DNA of 64,000 nt from Dysgonomonadaceae bacterium PH5-43. Lineage in GTDB: Bacteria; Bacteroidota; Bacteroidia; Bacteroidales; Azobacteroidaceae. This document shows, one piece after another, positions 55,204 to 64,000 of the stretch. Every line of letters starts with the position of its first letter. Positions within the stretch are counted from its first letter, which is position 1. The stretch lies in assembly GCA_029916745.1 (NCBI GenBank), contig JARXWK010000007.1, positions 45,355 to 109,354 on the forward strand. Reading direction: 5' to 3'. Both the position numbers and the translations under genes were made by a program. A model generated the notes under the pieces. It was not told where the DNA came from. It did not search any database and worked only from the letters and a program-made list of their open reading frames with translations.

Positions 55204-55256
55204 TCGTAAAACACACGACTCAAGAGTCGCAAACAACAGAATTATTAATTAATAAA
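55204..55256 (+). repeat. 53-bp leader repeat, copy 2
   Basis: Identical over 53 bp to 54288-54340, and likewise placed just before a start codon (55269). Confidence 0.9.
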
Positions 55257-55268
55257 TATATAAAAGTT

Positions 55269-56936
55269 ATGAAAACAAGATTACTTACAGTGTTAATGTG
55301 TGCGGTATTGCTGTTGCAAATAACAACGAAGGTGCAAGCACAGGCGAAATCAATTGTTTTGGGAAATCAAAATCCAGAGGCTAAATGGTACAACCCTTTT
55401 TATCCTCAAGTATTGGATAGTGTTGATGTTATGGATAATTCTGGAACACATAAATACGGAATAGCCAAAGTAGAATACGATGCAAAACAGCGTATCACAA
55501 AAATAGAGGACCAATACTATGGAGACAAAGTTGAGTGTATTTACGAAGACCGAGATAATGAGACTTTAATTACAGACAAAACATTCTATAGGGACGGTAA
55601 TGAGTGGAAAGAGAGTTCTTCGCGAAATATCTATGCTTACGATAATAACGGTTTTCAAACTATGGAAGCTTACAGTTATTACAATGACGAAACTAAAACG
55701 TGGGAAATGTACCGTAAAGAAGAATACTCAAAACAAGGAGATGTTTTTACTCAAATAAACTATGAACTGGATGGAGAAACAGGAAAACTGACGAAGGACA
55801 GAAAATATGAAGACTCTTATAATGAAAGTGGAAAAACAACTATGTCGGCTTATTATTACTGGAGTGAAGAGTATAACGATTGGGAAGGAGACAGTAAAAC
55901 GGAGTATGAATATGATGAGGAAGGTAGAAAAGTATTGGATATTAGTTATGACTGGAACTCTGCAACAGGTAAATGGAAAATCTCTTATAAAGCGGAATAT
56001 GTTTATGATCGACGTGGAGATCAAGTAGAATACATGGTTTATGGATGGCTGCAGAGTTATTGGAATCCTAGACATGGAACTAAAAGAGAATATGTATATG
56101 ATAATAATGGCAGAAAGCAGTCGTATAAACAATATAATTGGAGGGTAAGTAAATGGGAGTATGATTATAGTCATCTATATGAATATACCTATGATGATAA
56201 GGGTAATGCTATCTCGAGGATTGAAACTTCTGAAGATGGAGAAAATAGATATAAAGAAGAGTATGCTTATGACGACAAAGGTAATCAAACCATGTTTGCA
56301 GAATATACTTGGGATGTTAATGAATGGAGAGGTTATGAAAAAAATGAGTGTGCTTATGATAACAAAGGTAATATAGTTCTTAACATTGAATATGCTTGGG
56401 ACTTGGAAACAAAAATCTGGATACTAAAAAGGAAAGGCGAATGTGCATATGATGAACACGGTAACAAAACAATACTAGTCGACTTGTATGCTGACTATCA
56501 AGGAGTATCTTGGAGATCTGGATCGAAAGAGGTGTTTGTCTTTGATGCTAATAATAAGCGAATAGAACGAAGGGTTTATTCTTGGGATGAAGACATACAG
56601 GCATGGGATGATGATGATGACTACTATACGAAATATAATAGCTATGGTAATGTTAGCGAAAAGAGAGATTCTTATACTTATGTTTACCACTACCGAGGCG
56701 ATGGCACAGGCATCAACAATTCTATAAAAGCTAATCAGAATATCTACATCTCTGGCAACACCTTATATATATGTACTCCCATATCGGAGACTATCACAGT
56801 CTATTCCGTAACAGGCGAGTTGCTATATACTTTCGCTAAGCCAGCAGGCGAGGCATCGTTCACTCTTAATAACACAAAGCATCAGATGCTGATAGTGAGA
56901 ACAGAGTCGGGAGAGATAAAGAAGATACTAAACTAA
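55269..56936 (+). CDS. Secreted YD-repeat protein with T9SS-like tail
   Basis: A 555-residue exported protein (signal peptide ending KVQAQ). Residues about 60-465 are some ten to twelve repeats of 30-40 residues built on Y-x-YD-x-x-G-(N/R)-K plus a Trp-containing strand: YDEEGRKVLDISYDWN, YDDKGNQTMFAEYTWD and YDNKGNIVLNIEYAWD are typical. This is the pattern of YD/Rhs-type shells, without any toxin domain. The last 75 residues (NQNIYISGNTLYICTP to KKILN) resemble a type A sorting domain. It likely sits on the cell surface; ligand unknown. It shares a leader with the lipoprotein gene upstream and has a similar repeat character, so the two probably derive from a common module. Confidence 0.8.
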   Translation: MKTRLLTVLMCAVLLLQITTKVQAQAKSIVLGNQNPEAKWYNPFYPQVLDSVDVMDNSGTHKYGIAKVEYDAKQRITKIEDQYYGDKVECIYEDRDNETLITDKTFYRDGNEWKESSSRNIYAYDNNGFQTMEAYSYYNDETKTWEMYRKEEYSKQGDVFTQINYELDGETGKLTKDRKYEDSYNESGKTTMSAYYYWSEEYNDWEGDSKTEYEYDEEGRKVLDISYDWNSATGKWKISYKAEYVYDRRGDQVEYMVYGWLQSYWNPRHGTKREYVYDNNGRKQSYKQYNWRVSKWEYDYSHLYEYTYDDKGNAISRIETSEDGENRYKEEYAYDDKGNQTMFAEYTWDVNEWRGYEKNECAYDNKGNIVLNIEYAWDLETKIWILKRKGECAYDEHGNKTILVDLYADYQGVSWRSGSKEVFVFDANNKRIERRVYSWDEDIQAWDDDDDYYTKYNSYGNVSEKRDSYTYVYHYRGDGTGINNSIKANQNIYISGNTLYICTPISETITVYSVTGELLYTFAKPAGEASFTLNNTKHQMLIVRTESGEIKKILN

Positions 56937-56947
56937 ATAATCACAAT

Positions 56948-56990
56948 AAACCAGAGCGAGCGGATTCAGTCGAGTCCGCTCGTTTGGTTT
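56948..56990. terminator. Terminator between convergent genes
   Basis: AAACCA with TGGTTT and CGAGCGGA with TCCGCTCG form one stem with a small bulge, overlapping the end of priA. Confidence 0.75.
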
Positions 56991-59236
56991 TAATTCGGGT
57001 CTACATCGTACTGTATAGTTACGTACTTATATTTTGGGTGTTCCGCAAACTGTTTCTTGGCGTTAGTTAGTATCTCTCTTACTGTTGAAATAGATGCATT
57101 GGCTTCTATCTTCAGTAAAATCTTTCTAATGTAAAGGTTTTGCACTTTCGCAACAATGGGTTTGTCAGGTCCTATCACTCTATCTCCTAACTCGTTTTGT
57201 AGTAGTAGAGTAAATTCTGTAGCTGCGGTATCTAATACGTTTTCGTATCTGTTTTTAAGGGTTATCTCTATAATGCGAAATAGGGGAGGATAGCGAAACA
57301 AAGTTCTTTCTTCTATCTGCATATTATACATAGCTTCGTAATCGTGGTTGAGTACGGCTTTTATTAAAGGGTGTTCGGGGTTAGATGTTTGAAGTATAAC
57401 TTCTCCTTGTTTCTTTCTACGCCCAGCTCTTCCAGCTACTTGCGACATTAGTTGATAAGAACGTTCGTACGCCCTAAAGTCGGAAAGATTCATAAGGCTA
57501 TCGGCATTAATTATGCCAACCAAGCCCACGTTGTCGAAGTCTAGTCCTTTTGAAATCATTTGAGTGCCTACTAATATTTTAGTTTTACCAGAGGCGAAGC
57601 GATATAGTATGTTGGATATTGATTGTTTCTTTTTTGCATTGTCGGTGTCTAAACGTTCGACCGATACGTCGGGGAATAATAAATTTACTTCTTCTTCTAT
57701 CTTTTCAGTTCCGTATCCTTTGCTGTGTAGTTTTAAGCTTCCACAATCGGGACATTCGGTAGGTGTATTGTAAGTTCGTCCGCAGTAATGGCAGGTTAGT
57801 TTATTTAACTTTTTATGGAAGTTAAGACTTATATCGCAGCGAGAGCACTTGGGAGTCCAGTCGCATATCTTACATTGAATTAGTGGCGCAAAGCCTCTTC
57901 TGTTTTGAAATAATAAAACTTGCTCTCCATTATCTAAGGTTTCCTTCATCTTGTCTATTAATATAGGAGAGAATATAGATTTCATTAGTTTCTTACGGCG
58001 AAGCTCTTTTACATCAACGGGAGTGATATTGGGGAGTTCTGTGTTCTCGAAACGTTTTTCTAGTTTAATGTAACCGTATTTACCTTTCGATGCGTTGTAA
58101 TAAGATTCGACAGAAGGAGTTGCGCTGCCCAATATAACTTTAGCTCCGTGCATAGTTGCTAAAACAATAGCAGCATTTCGGGCATTGTATCGAGGTGCAG
58201 GGTCTTGTTGTTTATAACTGCTTTCGTGTTCTTCGTCAACAATAATCAAACCTAAATCTTTATAAGGAAGAAATATAGAAGAACGCACGCCAAGAATTAC
58301 TTGATAGGCATTGTCGGACAACTGATTGTTCCAGATTTCCACACGTTCATTATTGTTGATGCCAGAGTGGTAAACCCCAAGCTTGTCTCCGAAGAACTTC
58401 TTTAATCGTTCGGTTAGTTGTTCGCTTAGAGAGATTTCGGGGACTAAATACAGCACTTGTTTGTTTAGCTTTAATGCTTCTTTAATAACGTGAATGTATA
58501 TTTCTGTTTTACCAGACGAGGTAACTCCGTGAAGCAGGCTTACGTCTTTTTCTCTAAAGCTAAGCATTAACTGTTTGTAAGCGTCTTCTTGTAGCGGAGA
58601 AAGTGTATTTGCATCAGCAATATCTTTGTCGTAAGTTTCTAAGCGGCTAATGTATTCGTCGTAAGTTTCTAAGATGTCTTTATTTAATAAGCCTTTAAGA
58701 GTAGAGTCGGAGGCTTTGCTTTTATCCAGAAGCTCTCTTTTGCTTATACCTTGTTTAAGCTTGTCTTGTTTTAGTAATTGAATAAAAGAAAGCAGTAAGT
58801 GTTCTTGTTTGGGAGAGCGTTTGGTTTTTGTAAATGCTTCTTGTAGCTTGTCGGAGTTTGAGTATTCGCTTGTTAGGCGAACAAAAGTTTCTTTTTTCTT
58901 TGTGTATTGCGCCGATTCTAATCTTAAGCCAGCAGGAACAACAGCTTTGAATACTTCTCCTAACGAACATAGGTAATAGTTTGCTATCCACTCCCAGAAG
59001 CGTAGTTGAGGTCTTATGATTACCGATTGTGGACTTTCGACCGAGATTATAGGCTTTATCTTGATTGTTTCTTCGGGCGGAACTTGTTTAATGTGTGATA
59101 CAAGTCCGTAATGCTTAGCTCTACCGAAACTTACCAATACAATACAACCACTTACAATTTGTGCCTCCATTTGGGGAGGCACAAAATATGTAAACGTATT
59201 ACCTAAGGGTACGGGTAGAACTACTTCTATATACAT
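56990..59236 (-). CDS. priA: Primosomal helicase PriA
   Basis: A 748-residue superfamily 2 helicase that reloads the replisome at stalled forks. It opens with the DNA-binding domain MYIEVVLPVPLGNTFTYF. Walker A is GVTSSGKTEIY (about 239-249), Walker B is the DEEH box in IIVDEEHESSYKQQ, and LGSATPSVES follows. Two zinc sites are visible: CKICDWTPKCSRC and CHYCGRTYNTPTECPDC. Motif VI is SQVAGRAGRRKKQG. Length is close to that of other PriA proteins. Its start is 3 nt from the stop of the beta-barrel gene upstream, so the two are probably co-transcribed. Confidence 0.97.
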   Translation of the reverse strand: MYIEVVLPVPLGNTFTYFVPPQMEAQIVSGCIVLVSFGRAKHYGLVSHIKQVPPEETIKIKPIISVESPQSVIIRPQLRFWEWIANYYLCSLGEVFKAVVPAGLRLESAQYTKKKETFVRLTSEYSNSDKLQEAFTKTKRSPKQEHLLLSFIQLLKQDKLKQGISKRELLDKSKASDSTLKGLLNKDILETYDEYISRLETYDKDIADANTLSPLQEDAYKQLMLSFREKDVSLLHGVTSSGKTEIYIHVIKEALKLNKQVLYLVPEISLSEQLTERLKKFFGDKLGVYHSGINNNERVEIWNNQLSDNAYQVILGVRSSIFLPYKDLGLIIVDEEHESSYKQQDPAPRYNARNAAIVLATMHGAKVILGSATPSVESYYNASKGKYGYIKLEKRFENTELPNITPVDVKELRRKKLMKSIFSPILIDKMKETLDNGEQVLLFQNRRGFAPLIQCKICDWTPKCSRCDISLNFHKKLNKLTCHYCGRTYNTPTECPDCGSLKLHSKGYGTEKIEEEVNLLFPDVSVERLDTDNAKKKQSISNILYRFASGKTKILVGTQMISKGLDFDNVGLVGIINADSLMNLSDFRAYERSYQLMSQVAGRAGRRKKQGEVILQTSNPEHPLIKAVLNHDYEAMYNMQIEERTLFRYPPLFRIIEITLKNRYENVLDTAATEFTLLLQNELGDRVIGPDKPIVAKVQNLYIRKILLKIEANASISTVREILTNAKKQFAEHPKYKYVTIQYDVDPN

Positions 59237-59239
59237 TTA

Positions 59240-59842
59240 TTAGAAAAAGTAAGCTGCCGATACAGTCCAACCTCTTTGTTTACCGTTAAAAAGTTCAGTT
59301 GCTGCGCCGCCAACTGTTGTAGCTTTGAAGTCTTCGGTTAAACCTAACTGATAGTTAACACCAACTTGTAGTTTAGAAAGAAGTTCAACACCAATACCGA
59401 AGTTTAAACCAGCACCAAATGATTTTGCTTTAACATCTGCAGCTAATGCGTCTAAACTAAAGTCGTTGTTACCTAAGTTTAAGCTTGCATAAGGACCAAC
59501 AGCAGCGTAAGCTCCTACAACATTCATAAATGTGATTTTGTACTTTAAGTTAATAGGAATAAAAAGAGTGCTTAATTTCTTTGATTCGTCGTTAACTTTA
59601 AGACCTTGTTGAGAATACATAATTGCAGCATCAAGACCTAAGCCAATAATAGGAACAGTAAATTCTACCATCGGACCAACTTGGAAACCTGTGTAATTCT
59701 CAGGGTCTAAATTGTTAGCACCATCACTTATAGATACTTTAGATAGATTTACACCAGCTTTTAAACCGTACTTAATTTGAGCATTAACTGTTAAAGAAGT
59801 TAGCACCAAAGCGCTAATAATAAGTAAAAAACTTTTCTTCAT
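59240..59842 (-). CDS. Outer-membrane beta-barrel protein (PorT-family type)
   Basis: A 200-residue exported protein: signal peptide MKKSFLLIISALVLTSLTVNAQ, then alternating amphipathic strands as in the small beta-barrel families of Bacteroidetes. KYGLKAGVNLSKVS, GFQVGPMVEFTVP, LGLDAAIMYSQQG and LFIPINLKYKI are the typical strands. The C-terminus GWTVSAAYFF ends in an aromatic residue, as expected for barrel insertion. Eight strands are likely. Specific function is unknown; the family includes PorT of the T9SS, but this sequence is only a general relative. It lies 3 nt before priA. Confidence 0.85.
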   Translation of the reverse strand: MKKSFLLIISALVLTSLTVNAQIKYGLKAGVNLSKVSISDGANNLDPENYTGFQVGPMVEFTVPIIGLGLDAAIMYSQQGLKVNDESKKLSTLFIPINLKYKITFMNVVGAYAAVGPYASLNLGNNDFSLDALAADVKAKSFGAGLNFGIGVELLSKLQVGVNYQLGLTEDFKATTVGGAATELFNGKQRGWTVSAAYFF

Positions 59843-59880
59843 GATTATAAAATTGATAATTAATAATTAGTTGTTATAAA

Positions 59881-60600
59881 TTAGTCTTTGAGATAGTAAA
59901 CTATGCTTGTTACAACTCTTAGTGTTTTTATATGAGGAGAAAACTCATCTCTGTCGTATATAGACATTTGCCCTTGCGAAGCTGTTTTAATTTTCCCAAG
60001 TTTGCTGTCTGAGTCTTGAGCAAATCTTTCAGCACTAATTCGGGCATTCTTAGTTGCTTCTTCTATCATTTTGGGTTTAATATCATTAAGACCTGAAAAA
60101 CTATAATTAATAGCATTTTCGTAAGCTCGGTTGGCAGAGATAGCTATGCCGTCGGCTATGAGTTGTTCTATTATAACAGGAACATTTTTACGAACTTTCT
60201 CTACATCTTTACTCGCAATAGTGATTGTAGATGTGATGTTGTATCTGTATTTGTTGTCTTTAGAAGCATATCTTTCGGTCTGATAATCTAATATGTCGGG
60301 TGTAGCAATAATAATTTCCTCTTTGCTAATATTACTTGCTTCCAGTAAATCAACAACTTTTTGAGTATTGTTGCTCATTTTTTTAGACAAAGCAACTAAA
60401 TCGTTACCAGCCTCCTTGAAAACGATAGGCCAAAGCACATTGTTGGCAGGAACTTCAAGTTCCGAAAGACCTTTAACAGATACTGTTCTCTGAGAGTCCT
60501 GAATGCTTGTGATTCCGTTCTTTATCATTATTGAGCCTAAAAATATACCTATACCTATAAATATACCAGCCCAGAAAATTCCTTTGCTATTGGTAGTCAT
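59881..60600 (-). CDS. SIMPL domain protein (DUF541)
   Basis: A 239-residue protein anchored by one N-terminal membrane segment (about residues 8-27), with a periplasmic SIMPL domain. Visible signatures are RTVSVKGLSELEVPANNVLWPI (about 38-59), YRYNITSTITIASKDVEKVR, and ANRAYENAINYSFSGLNDIKPKMIEEATKNAR, then ASQGQMSIYDRDEF. The family is widespread and its biochemical role is not settled; some members are linked to oxidative stress. It may be co-transcribed with the beta-barrel gene 38 nt downstream. Confidence 0.88.
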   Translation of the reverse strand: MTTNSKGIFWAGIFIGIGIFLGSIMIKNGITSIQDSQRTVSVKGLSELEVPANNVLWPIVFKEAGNDLVALSKKMSNNTQKVVDLLEASNISKEEIIIATPDILDYQTERYASKDNKYRYNITSTITIASKDVEKVRKNVPVIIEQLIADGIAISANRAYENAINYSFSGLNDIKPKMIEEATKNARISAERFAQDSDSKLGKIKTASQGQMSIYDRDEFSPHIKTLRVVTSIVYYLKD

Positions 60601-60658
60601 AATATAAAATATTAAAATTATCTGTCTTCTATGTAATAAATACAGTAATCTTGTGCGA

Positions 60659-60666
60659 CAAAATTA
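60659..60666 (-). promoter_or_regulatory. -7 element TAATTTTG before the SIMPL gene
   Basis: TAnnTTTG match, 58 nt before the ATG at 60600. Confidence 0.4.
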
Positions 60667-60689
60667 ATAAAATAATGTAAACTACAATA

Positions 60690-60908
60690 TTAATTAATTA
60701 GATTATTCTCAAAACCTGCCTCTTTTATCAAGTTTACTACTCGCGGAACGTCATCTTCTTTTACCGTTAAAGTAGTTCCGGTGCCAGGTACAATAATTGA
60801 TGAGCCTTGATTGTTTAGATAATATTCAATCTTTTCCGACAATAAAATACTTTCCAAGACAGATGCGTCGTTGGGGAAAGTAAAGACAGCTACAGTTACT
60901 AATTTCAT
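60690..60908 (-). CDS. DUF2007-type small protein
   Basis: A 72-residue cytoplasmic protein. MKLVTVAVFTFPNDASVLESILLSE followed by a strand and VKEDDVPRVVNLIKEAG matches the DUF2007 group (putative signal transducing proteins), which have a small ferredoxin-like alpha/beta fold. I start at 60908; the open frame continues 19 codons further but without family resemblance. Function unknown. It stands alone, divergent from lon. Confidence 0.78.
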   Translation of the reverse strand: MKLVTVAVFTFPNDASVLESILLSEKIEYYLNNQGSSIIVPGTGTTLTVKEDDVPRVVNLIKEAGFENNLIN

Positions 60909-60962
60909 AATGATATGTTTTATTTGTTGAACATTTTTAACCTCATATATAAACCAAACATA

Positions 60963-60970
60963 CAAATTTA
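60963..60970 (-). promoter_or_regulatory. -7 element TAAATTTG before the DUF2007 gene
   Basis: TAnnTTTG match on the minus strand, 54 nt before the start at 60908. Confidence 0.4.
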
Positions 60971-60994
60971 AGAGATTGTTTTGTATATTGTTCG

Positions 60995-61002
60995 TATCTT
61001 TG
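60995..61002 (+). promoter_or_regulatory. -7 element TATCTTTG before lon
   Basis: TAnnTTTG match, 70 nt before the ATG at 61073. No CIRCE or other heat-shock element was recognised. Confidence 0.5.
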
Positions 61003-61072
61003 GCATAAATATTGTGTGTCTATAATATATGGATACGCCAAAGATACAATTAAACACATCAAATATACAAAA

Positions 61073-63475
61073 ATGGACAACATAATTGCGCCACACATGG
61101 AAATTGTTATAGAAAAAAAGTCGATAAAGATGGAAGACTTAGAAAAAGATATACCTATTCTGGCTATAAAAAATATGCTTTTTTTGCCTGGAGTGCCTAC
61201 GCCTGTAAGTGTAGGGCGAACCAAATCTTTGAAATTAGTAGAGGAAGCTCACAAAAAAGGTGAGTTTATTGGTGTTTTCTGCCAAAAAGACGTAAACGAA
61301 GAAGATCCTGGATTTAAAGATTTATATTCGGTAGGCTTGATTGCTCAGGTTGTTAATGTTATGAAAGAAGGAGACAATAAAACAACAGTACTCCTTTTGG
61401 GTGAAGAGCGTGTTAAATTAGAAAAAGTAACCAAACGTACACCTTATTTAAAAGGACGATTGTCTATCTTGGAAACTATAACTCCGGCTAAGGGGGATAA
61501 AGAATATAAAGAACAATTAAAAACCATAAAGGAGAAAGCTCTTAGAGTTATAACTTCTAAGGTGGCATTTCCCGACTTTGTACTCGATTCTTTGAAGAAA
61601 TCTAAGGATTATAACTACTTGGCAAACTTGGCTTTTGCTAATGTAGGGGCCGAATTGCCTCAAAAACAGGAAGTGATTGCTTGTAACGATCTGAAAGAAA
61701 GAAATAATAAACTAATATCATTGCTTGATAAAGATATTCAGTTGCTTGAGATAAAAGAATCGATACGCAAGAAAACTCAGGTTGATATTGATAAGCAGCA
61801 ACGAGACTATTTCTTGCAGCAAGAAATGAGAAATATTCAAGAGGCTCTTGGTGGAGATATTCAAGAAATAGAAATTAATGAGATAAAAGCGAAAGCTGAA
61901 ACAGTAAACTTTACGCCCGAACAAAGAGAATATTTGGATAAAGAAATTACGAAGCTTGAACGTTTACACCCTCAGTCGCCAGATTATTCTTCTCAAATGG
62001 CTTTTATTCAAACTATGTTGTCTCTTCCTTGGAATAAATACACTAAGGATAATTTCAATCTTACAAGAGCGCAGAAAGTTCTTGATAGAGATCATTTCGG
62101 TATGGATAAGGTTAAGGAGCGTATTATAGAACATCTTGCTGTTCTTAAACTTAAAGGAGATATGAAATCTCCAATAATATGTCTTTATGGCCCTCCGGGA
62201 GTTGGTAAAACATCTTTAGGGAAGTCTATCGCTGAAGCTCTGAATAGAAAATACATTCGTATATCGCTTGGAGGATTGCACGATGAGGCTGAGATTAGAG
62301 GGCATAGACGTACTTATATAGGAGCTATGCCAGGTCGTATAATTAAAGGTATACAGAAGGTTGGCTCTTCAAACCCTGTGATTATACTTGATGAGCTTGA
62401 TAAAGTAGGGCGCGACTTTAAGAGCGACCCAAGTGCAGCTTTGTTAGAGGTTCTCGACCCAGAACAAAACTCTAATTTTCACGATAACTATTTGGATGTT
62501 GATTTCGATTTGTCTAAGGTGTTGTTTATTGCTACCGCTAATTCGCTTAACGAAATATCGCTTCCTCTTTTAGATAGAATGGAAATCATAGATGTTAGCG
62601 GTTACATAATGGAAGAAAAGATTGAGATAGCTAAAAGGCACCTTCTGCCAACGCAACTTGAAAACCACGGTGTTCCTAAGTCTAAGTTCGACATTCCGAA
62701 GAAAACAATGGAGGTTATAATTGAGTCGTATACTCGCGAATCGGGAGTTCGTGAACTAAATAAAAAGATAGCAAAAATACTTCGTAAAGTGGCTCGTGCT
62801 ATAGCTGGAGAAACCGAATATCCTCAAAAGCTTGACGTTGCAGATCTTTATGATTATTTAGGACCAGTAGAATACACTAAAGATAAATATGAAGGTAATG
62901 GTTATGCTGGTGTAGTAACAGGTTTGGCTTGGACTGCCGTTGGAGGTGAAATACTTTTCGTAGAAACAAGTCTTAGTAAAGGTAAAGGAACTCTTACTCT
63001 TACTGGTAATCTTGGAGATGTGATGAAAGAGTCGGCGGTACTTTCGTTGGAGTATATAAAAGCTCATGCTTCTCAATTTGGAATAAAAGAAGATGTTTTT
63101 GATAAATGGAATGTTCATATTCACGTGCCAGAAGGAGCAATCCCCAAAGATGGTCCAAGTGCAGGTATTACTATGACTACTTCTTTGGTTTCGGCATTTA
63201 CACAAAGAAAAGTAAAGCCCAATTTAGCAATGACGGGAGAAATGACCCTTCGTGGGAAGGTTCTTCCTGTTGGAGGAATTAAAGAAAAAATCTTGGCGGC
63301 AAAACGAGCAGGAATTAAAGAGATCATTTTGTGTAAAGAGAACGAAAAGGATATTAATGAGATTAATGCTCTTTATTTAAAAGGACTAAAGTTTCATTAT
63401 GCAAACGACATACAAGATGTTTTGAAGGCTGCATTATTAAATGAAAAGGTAGAAAATCCGATAGATATAAATTAA
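61073..63475 (+). CDS. lon: ATP-dependent protease Lon
   Basis: An 800-residue cytoplasmic AAA+ protease degrading misfolded and regulatory proteins. It has the N-terminal substrate domain (about 25-225, opening [21 protein letters not shown]), a coiled-coil linker, the AAA+ module with Walker [14 protein letters not shown] (about 372-384) and Walker [12 protein letters not shown], and the protease domain with the catalytic Ser in [11 protein letters not shown] (about S696) and Lys in [13 protein letters not shown] start at [13 protein letters not shown] rather than the frame opening at 61016. It is monocistronic, followed by a terminator and repeat array B. Confidence 0.97.
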   Translation: MDNIIAPHMEIVIEKKSIKMEDLEKDIPILAIKNMLFLPGVPTPVSVGRTKSLKLVEEAHKKGEFIGVFCQKDVNEEDPGFKDLYSVGLIAQVVNVMKEGDNKTTVLLLGEERVKLEKVTKRTPYLKGRLSILETITPAKGDKEYKEQLKTIKEKALRVITSKVAFPDFVLDSLKKSKDYNYLANLAFANVGAELPQKQEVIACNDLKERNNKLISLLDKDIQLLEIKESIRKKTQVDIDKQQRDYFLQQEMRNIQEALGGDIQEIEINEIKAKAETVNFTPEQREYLDKEITKLERLHPQSPDYSSQMAFIQTMLSLPWNKYTKDNFNLTRAQKVLDRDHFGMDKVKERIIEHLAVLKLKGDMKSPIICLYGPPGVGKTSLGKSIAEALNRKYIRISLGGLHDEAEIRGHRRTYIGAMPGRIIKGIQKVGSSNPVIILDELDKVGRDFKSDPSAALLEVLDPEQNSNFHDNYLDVDFDLSKVLFIATANSLNEISLPLLDRMEIIDVSGYIMEEKIEIAKRHLLPTQLENHGVPKSKFDIPKKTMEVIIESYTRESGVRELNKKIAKILRKVARAIAGETEYPQKLDVADLYDYLGPVEYTKDKYEGNGYAGVVTGLAWTAVGGEILFVETSLSKGKGTLTLTGNLGDVMKESAVLSLEYIKAHASQFGIKEDVFDKWNVHIHVPEGAIPKDGPSAGITMTTSLVSAFTQRKVKPNLAMTGEMTLRGKVLPVGGIKEKILAAKRAGIKEIILCKENEKDINEINALYLKGLKFHYANDIQDVLKAALLNEKVENPIDIN

Positions 63476-63534
63476 AAATTAGATTTAGAACTTCTTTACG
63501 TTAATTTGCTATCTGGCAAGTTATTAGTTAATAG

Positions 63535-63574
63535 AAAAAGGCTGAATCCTCTTGCTGAGGGTTCGGCCTTTTTT
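63535..63574 (+). terminator. Terminator after lon
   Basis: AAAAAGGCTGAATCCTC pairs with GAGGGTTCGGCCTTTTT (with G-T pairs), followed by a T-run. Confidence 0.85.
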
Positions 63575-63624
63575 TTCGTCCTTTCGCAATTCTTACATAG
63601 CAAAAGAAGCTCTTTTTTATGTTG

Positions 63625-63861
63625 AAAATGCAAAGCTTCACTTAGGGGCGTCTCTCTACTAAGAGACCCCTTCTCTCTCTTAGTAGAAAGGCGAGGTATC
63701 TCTACTAAGAACGACGGGGTGGTTCTACTAAGAGAGATTAGGCGGTTCTATAAAGAGAGGTATCGGGTATCTACTAAGAGCGGCAAGGGGTATCTACTAA
63801 GAGCGACAAGGGGTATCTGCTAAGAAGCAGCTCCCCTATCTACTAACAACTACAAGGTGTT
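63625..63861. repeat. Array B: nine 23-bp units, homologue of array A
   Basis: Nine units of exactly 23 bp start at 63655 and end at 63861. Cores are TCTACTAAGA or close variants. Unit 2 instead has TCTTAGTAGA, the exact reverse complement. Units 3 and 4 are identical to units 3 and 4 of array A, and unit 5 shares its TCTATAAAGA variant; the last three correspond to the last three of array A, so one unit was gained or lost in between. The 23-bp leader at 63625-63647 is identical to that of array A. Like array A, it follows a terminator. Confidence 0.92.
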
Positions 63862-63927
63862 TATTATTATATAGGTATGGTGGTTTTTATACTCCTTTAT
63901 ATTAATTAACGTGAGTTCGATATAAGA

Positions 63928-64000
63928 TTAGAATAAAGCAAGCTGCATGTCCTCTACATAATCAACTTTGATGGCAGGCTTCTTAGGCAGAAAGCTATAT
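63928..64000 (-). CDS. Possible C-terminal end of a gene entering from beyond the window
   Basis: On the minus strand a frame open to the window edge ends at a TAA at 63928-63930, giving about 23 residues (YSFLPKKPAIKVDYVEDMQL and a few more). The composition is protein-like, but the piece is too short to assign. Lon and array B would then lie convergent to it. The rest of the 63862-63927 stretch is AT-rich with no feature seen. Confidence 0.4.
   Translation of the reverse strand, partial: YSFLPKKPAIKVDYVEDMQLALF

Noticed and set aside
55269..56936. Rhs or polymorphic toxin
   Set aside because: YD-like repeats are present, but there is no hyperconserved core, no C-terminal toxin and no immunity gene; the protein ends in a sorting-like domain.
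59240..59842. PorT itself, a T9SS core component
   Set aside because: Only the general small beta-barrel pattern is visible, and the context (priA) gives no support for a secretion role.

Overview
The window looks like a chromosomal segment of an AT-rich Bacteroidota, most likely order Bacteroidales. Four things point there. TAnnTTTG motifs (the -7 element of the Bacteroidetes promoter) sit 19-70 nt before most operons, and Shine-Dalgarno sites are not evident. The core genes are of Bacteroidales type (DUF3467, DUF3127, histone-like HU variant, short SerA, MeaB, RmuC). Several secreted proteins end in C-terminal domains that look like type IX secretion (T9SS) type A sorting domains. A sialic-acid catabolic operon lies beside mucin-type glycosidases. 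Genus cannot be fixed from sequence reading alone.

Layout. 1-8.1 kb is housekeeping: 5' part of an aspartokinase gene with a DUF3467 gene, class II aldolase, an M24 peptidase/RmuC pair, a polysaccharide deacetylase, and a paired radical-SAM/partner cassette. 8.2-13.2 kb holds serA and a secreted GH2 beta-galactosidase. 13.2-13.8 kb holds a 23-bp repeat array and tRNA-Asn. 13.9-22 kb holds meaB-DUF1573, a Na/Pi transporter, murB, a PhnP-like metallohydrolase and a fused gldF-gldG. 22-28.7 kb (minus strand) is a sialic-acid operon: lyase, epimerase, a three-module esterase/mutarotase and an MFS transporter. 28.9-49.2 kb (plus strand) is a glycan-attack region: GH29 fucosidase, a DUF4143 ATPase, two pairs of a giant mosaic protein plus a small anchored protein, GH33 sialidase and GH20 hexosaminidase. 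49.3-64 kb returns to housekeeping: AddB-like nuclease, DUF3127, LolD-like ATPase, HU-like protein, two secreted repeat proteins, PriA, a beta-barrel, SIMPL and DUF2007 proteins, and Lon.

Working together. Fucosidase, sialidase, hexosaminidase and beta-galactosidase are the exo-enzymes needed to strip mucin-type glycans. The esterase/mutarotase, MFS transporter, lyase and epimerase would deacetylate, import and catabolise the released sialic acid. No SusC/SusD pair is in the window. The secreted enzymes instead carry T9SS-like tails and lectin-like modules.

The most unusual signal is non-coding. Several intergenic regions contain tandem arrays with a unit of exactly or nearly 23 bp. In the clearest ones each unit is a 10-bp imperfectly dyad-symmetric core plus 13 variable bp. 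Two arrays 50 kb apart (13283-13512 and 63655-63861) are homologous but differ by one unit, and one has a core inverted in place. Two other arrays (32616-32774, 54187-54324) use different cores with the same period. I know of no described function for such arrays.
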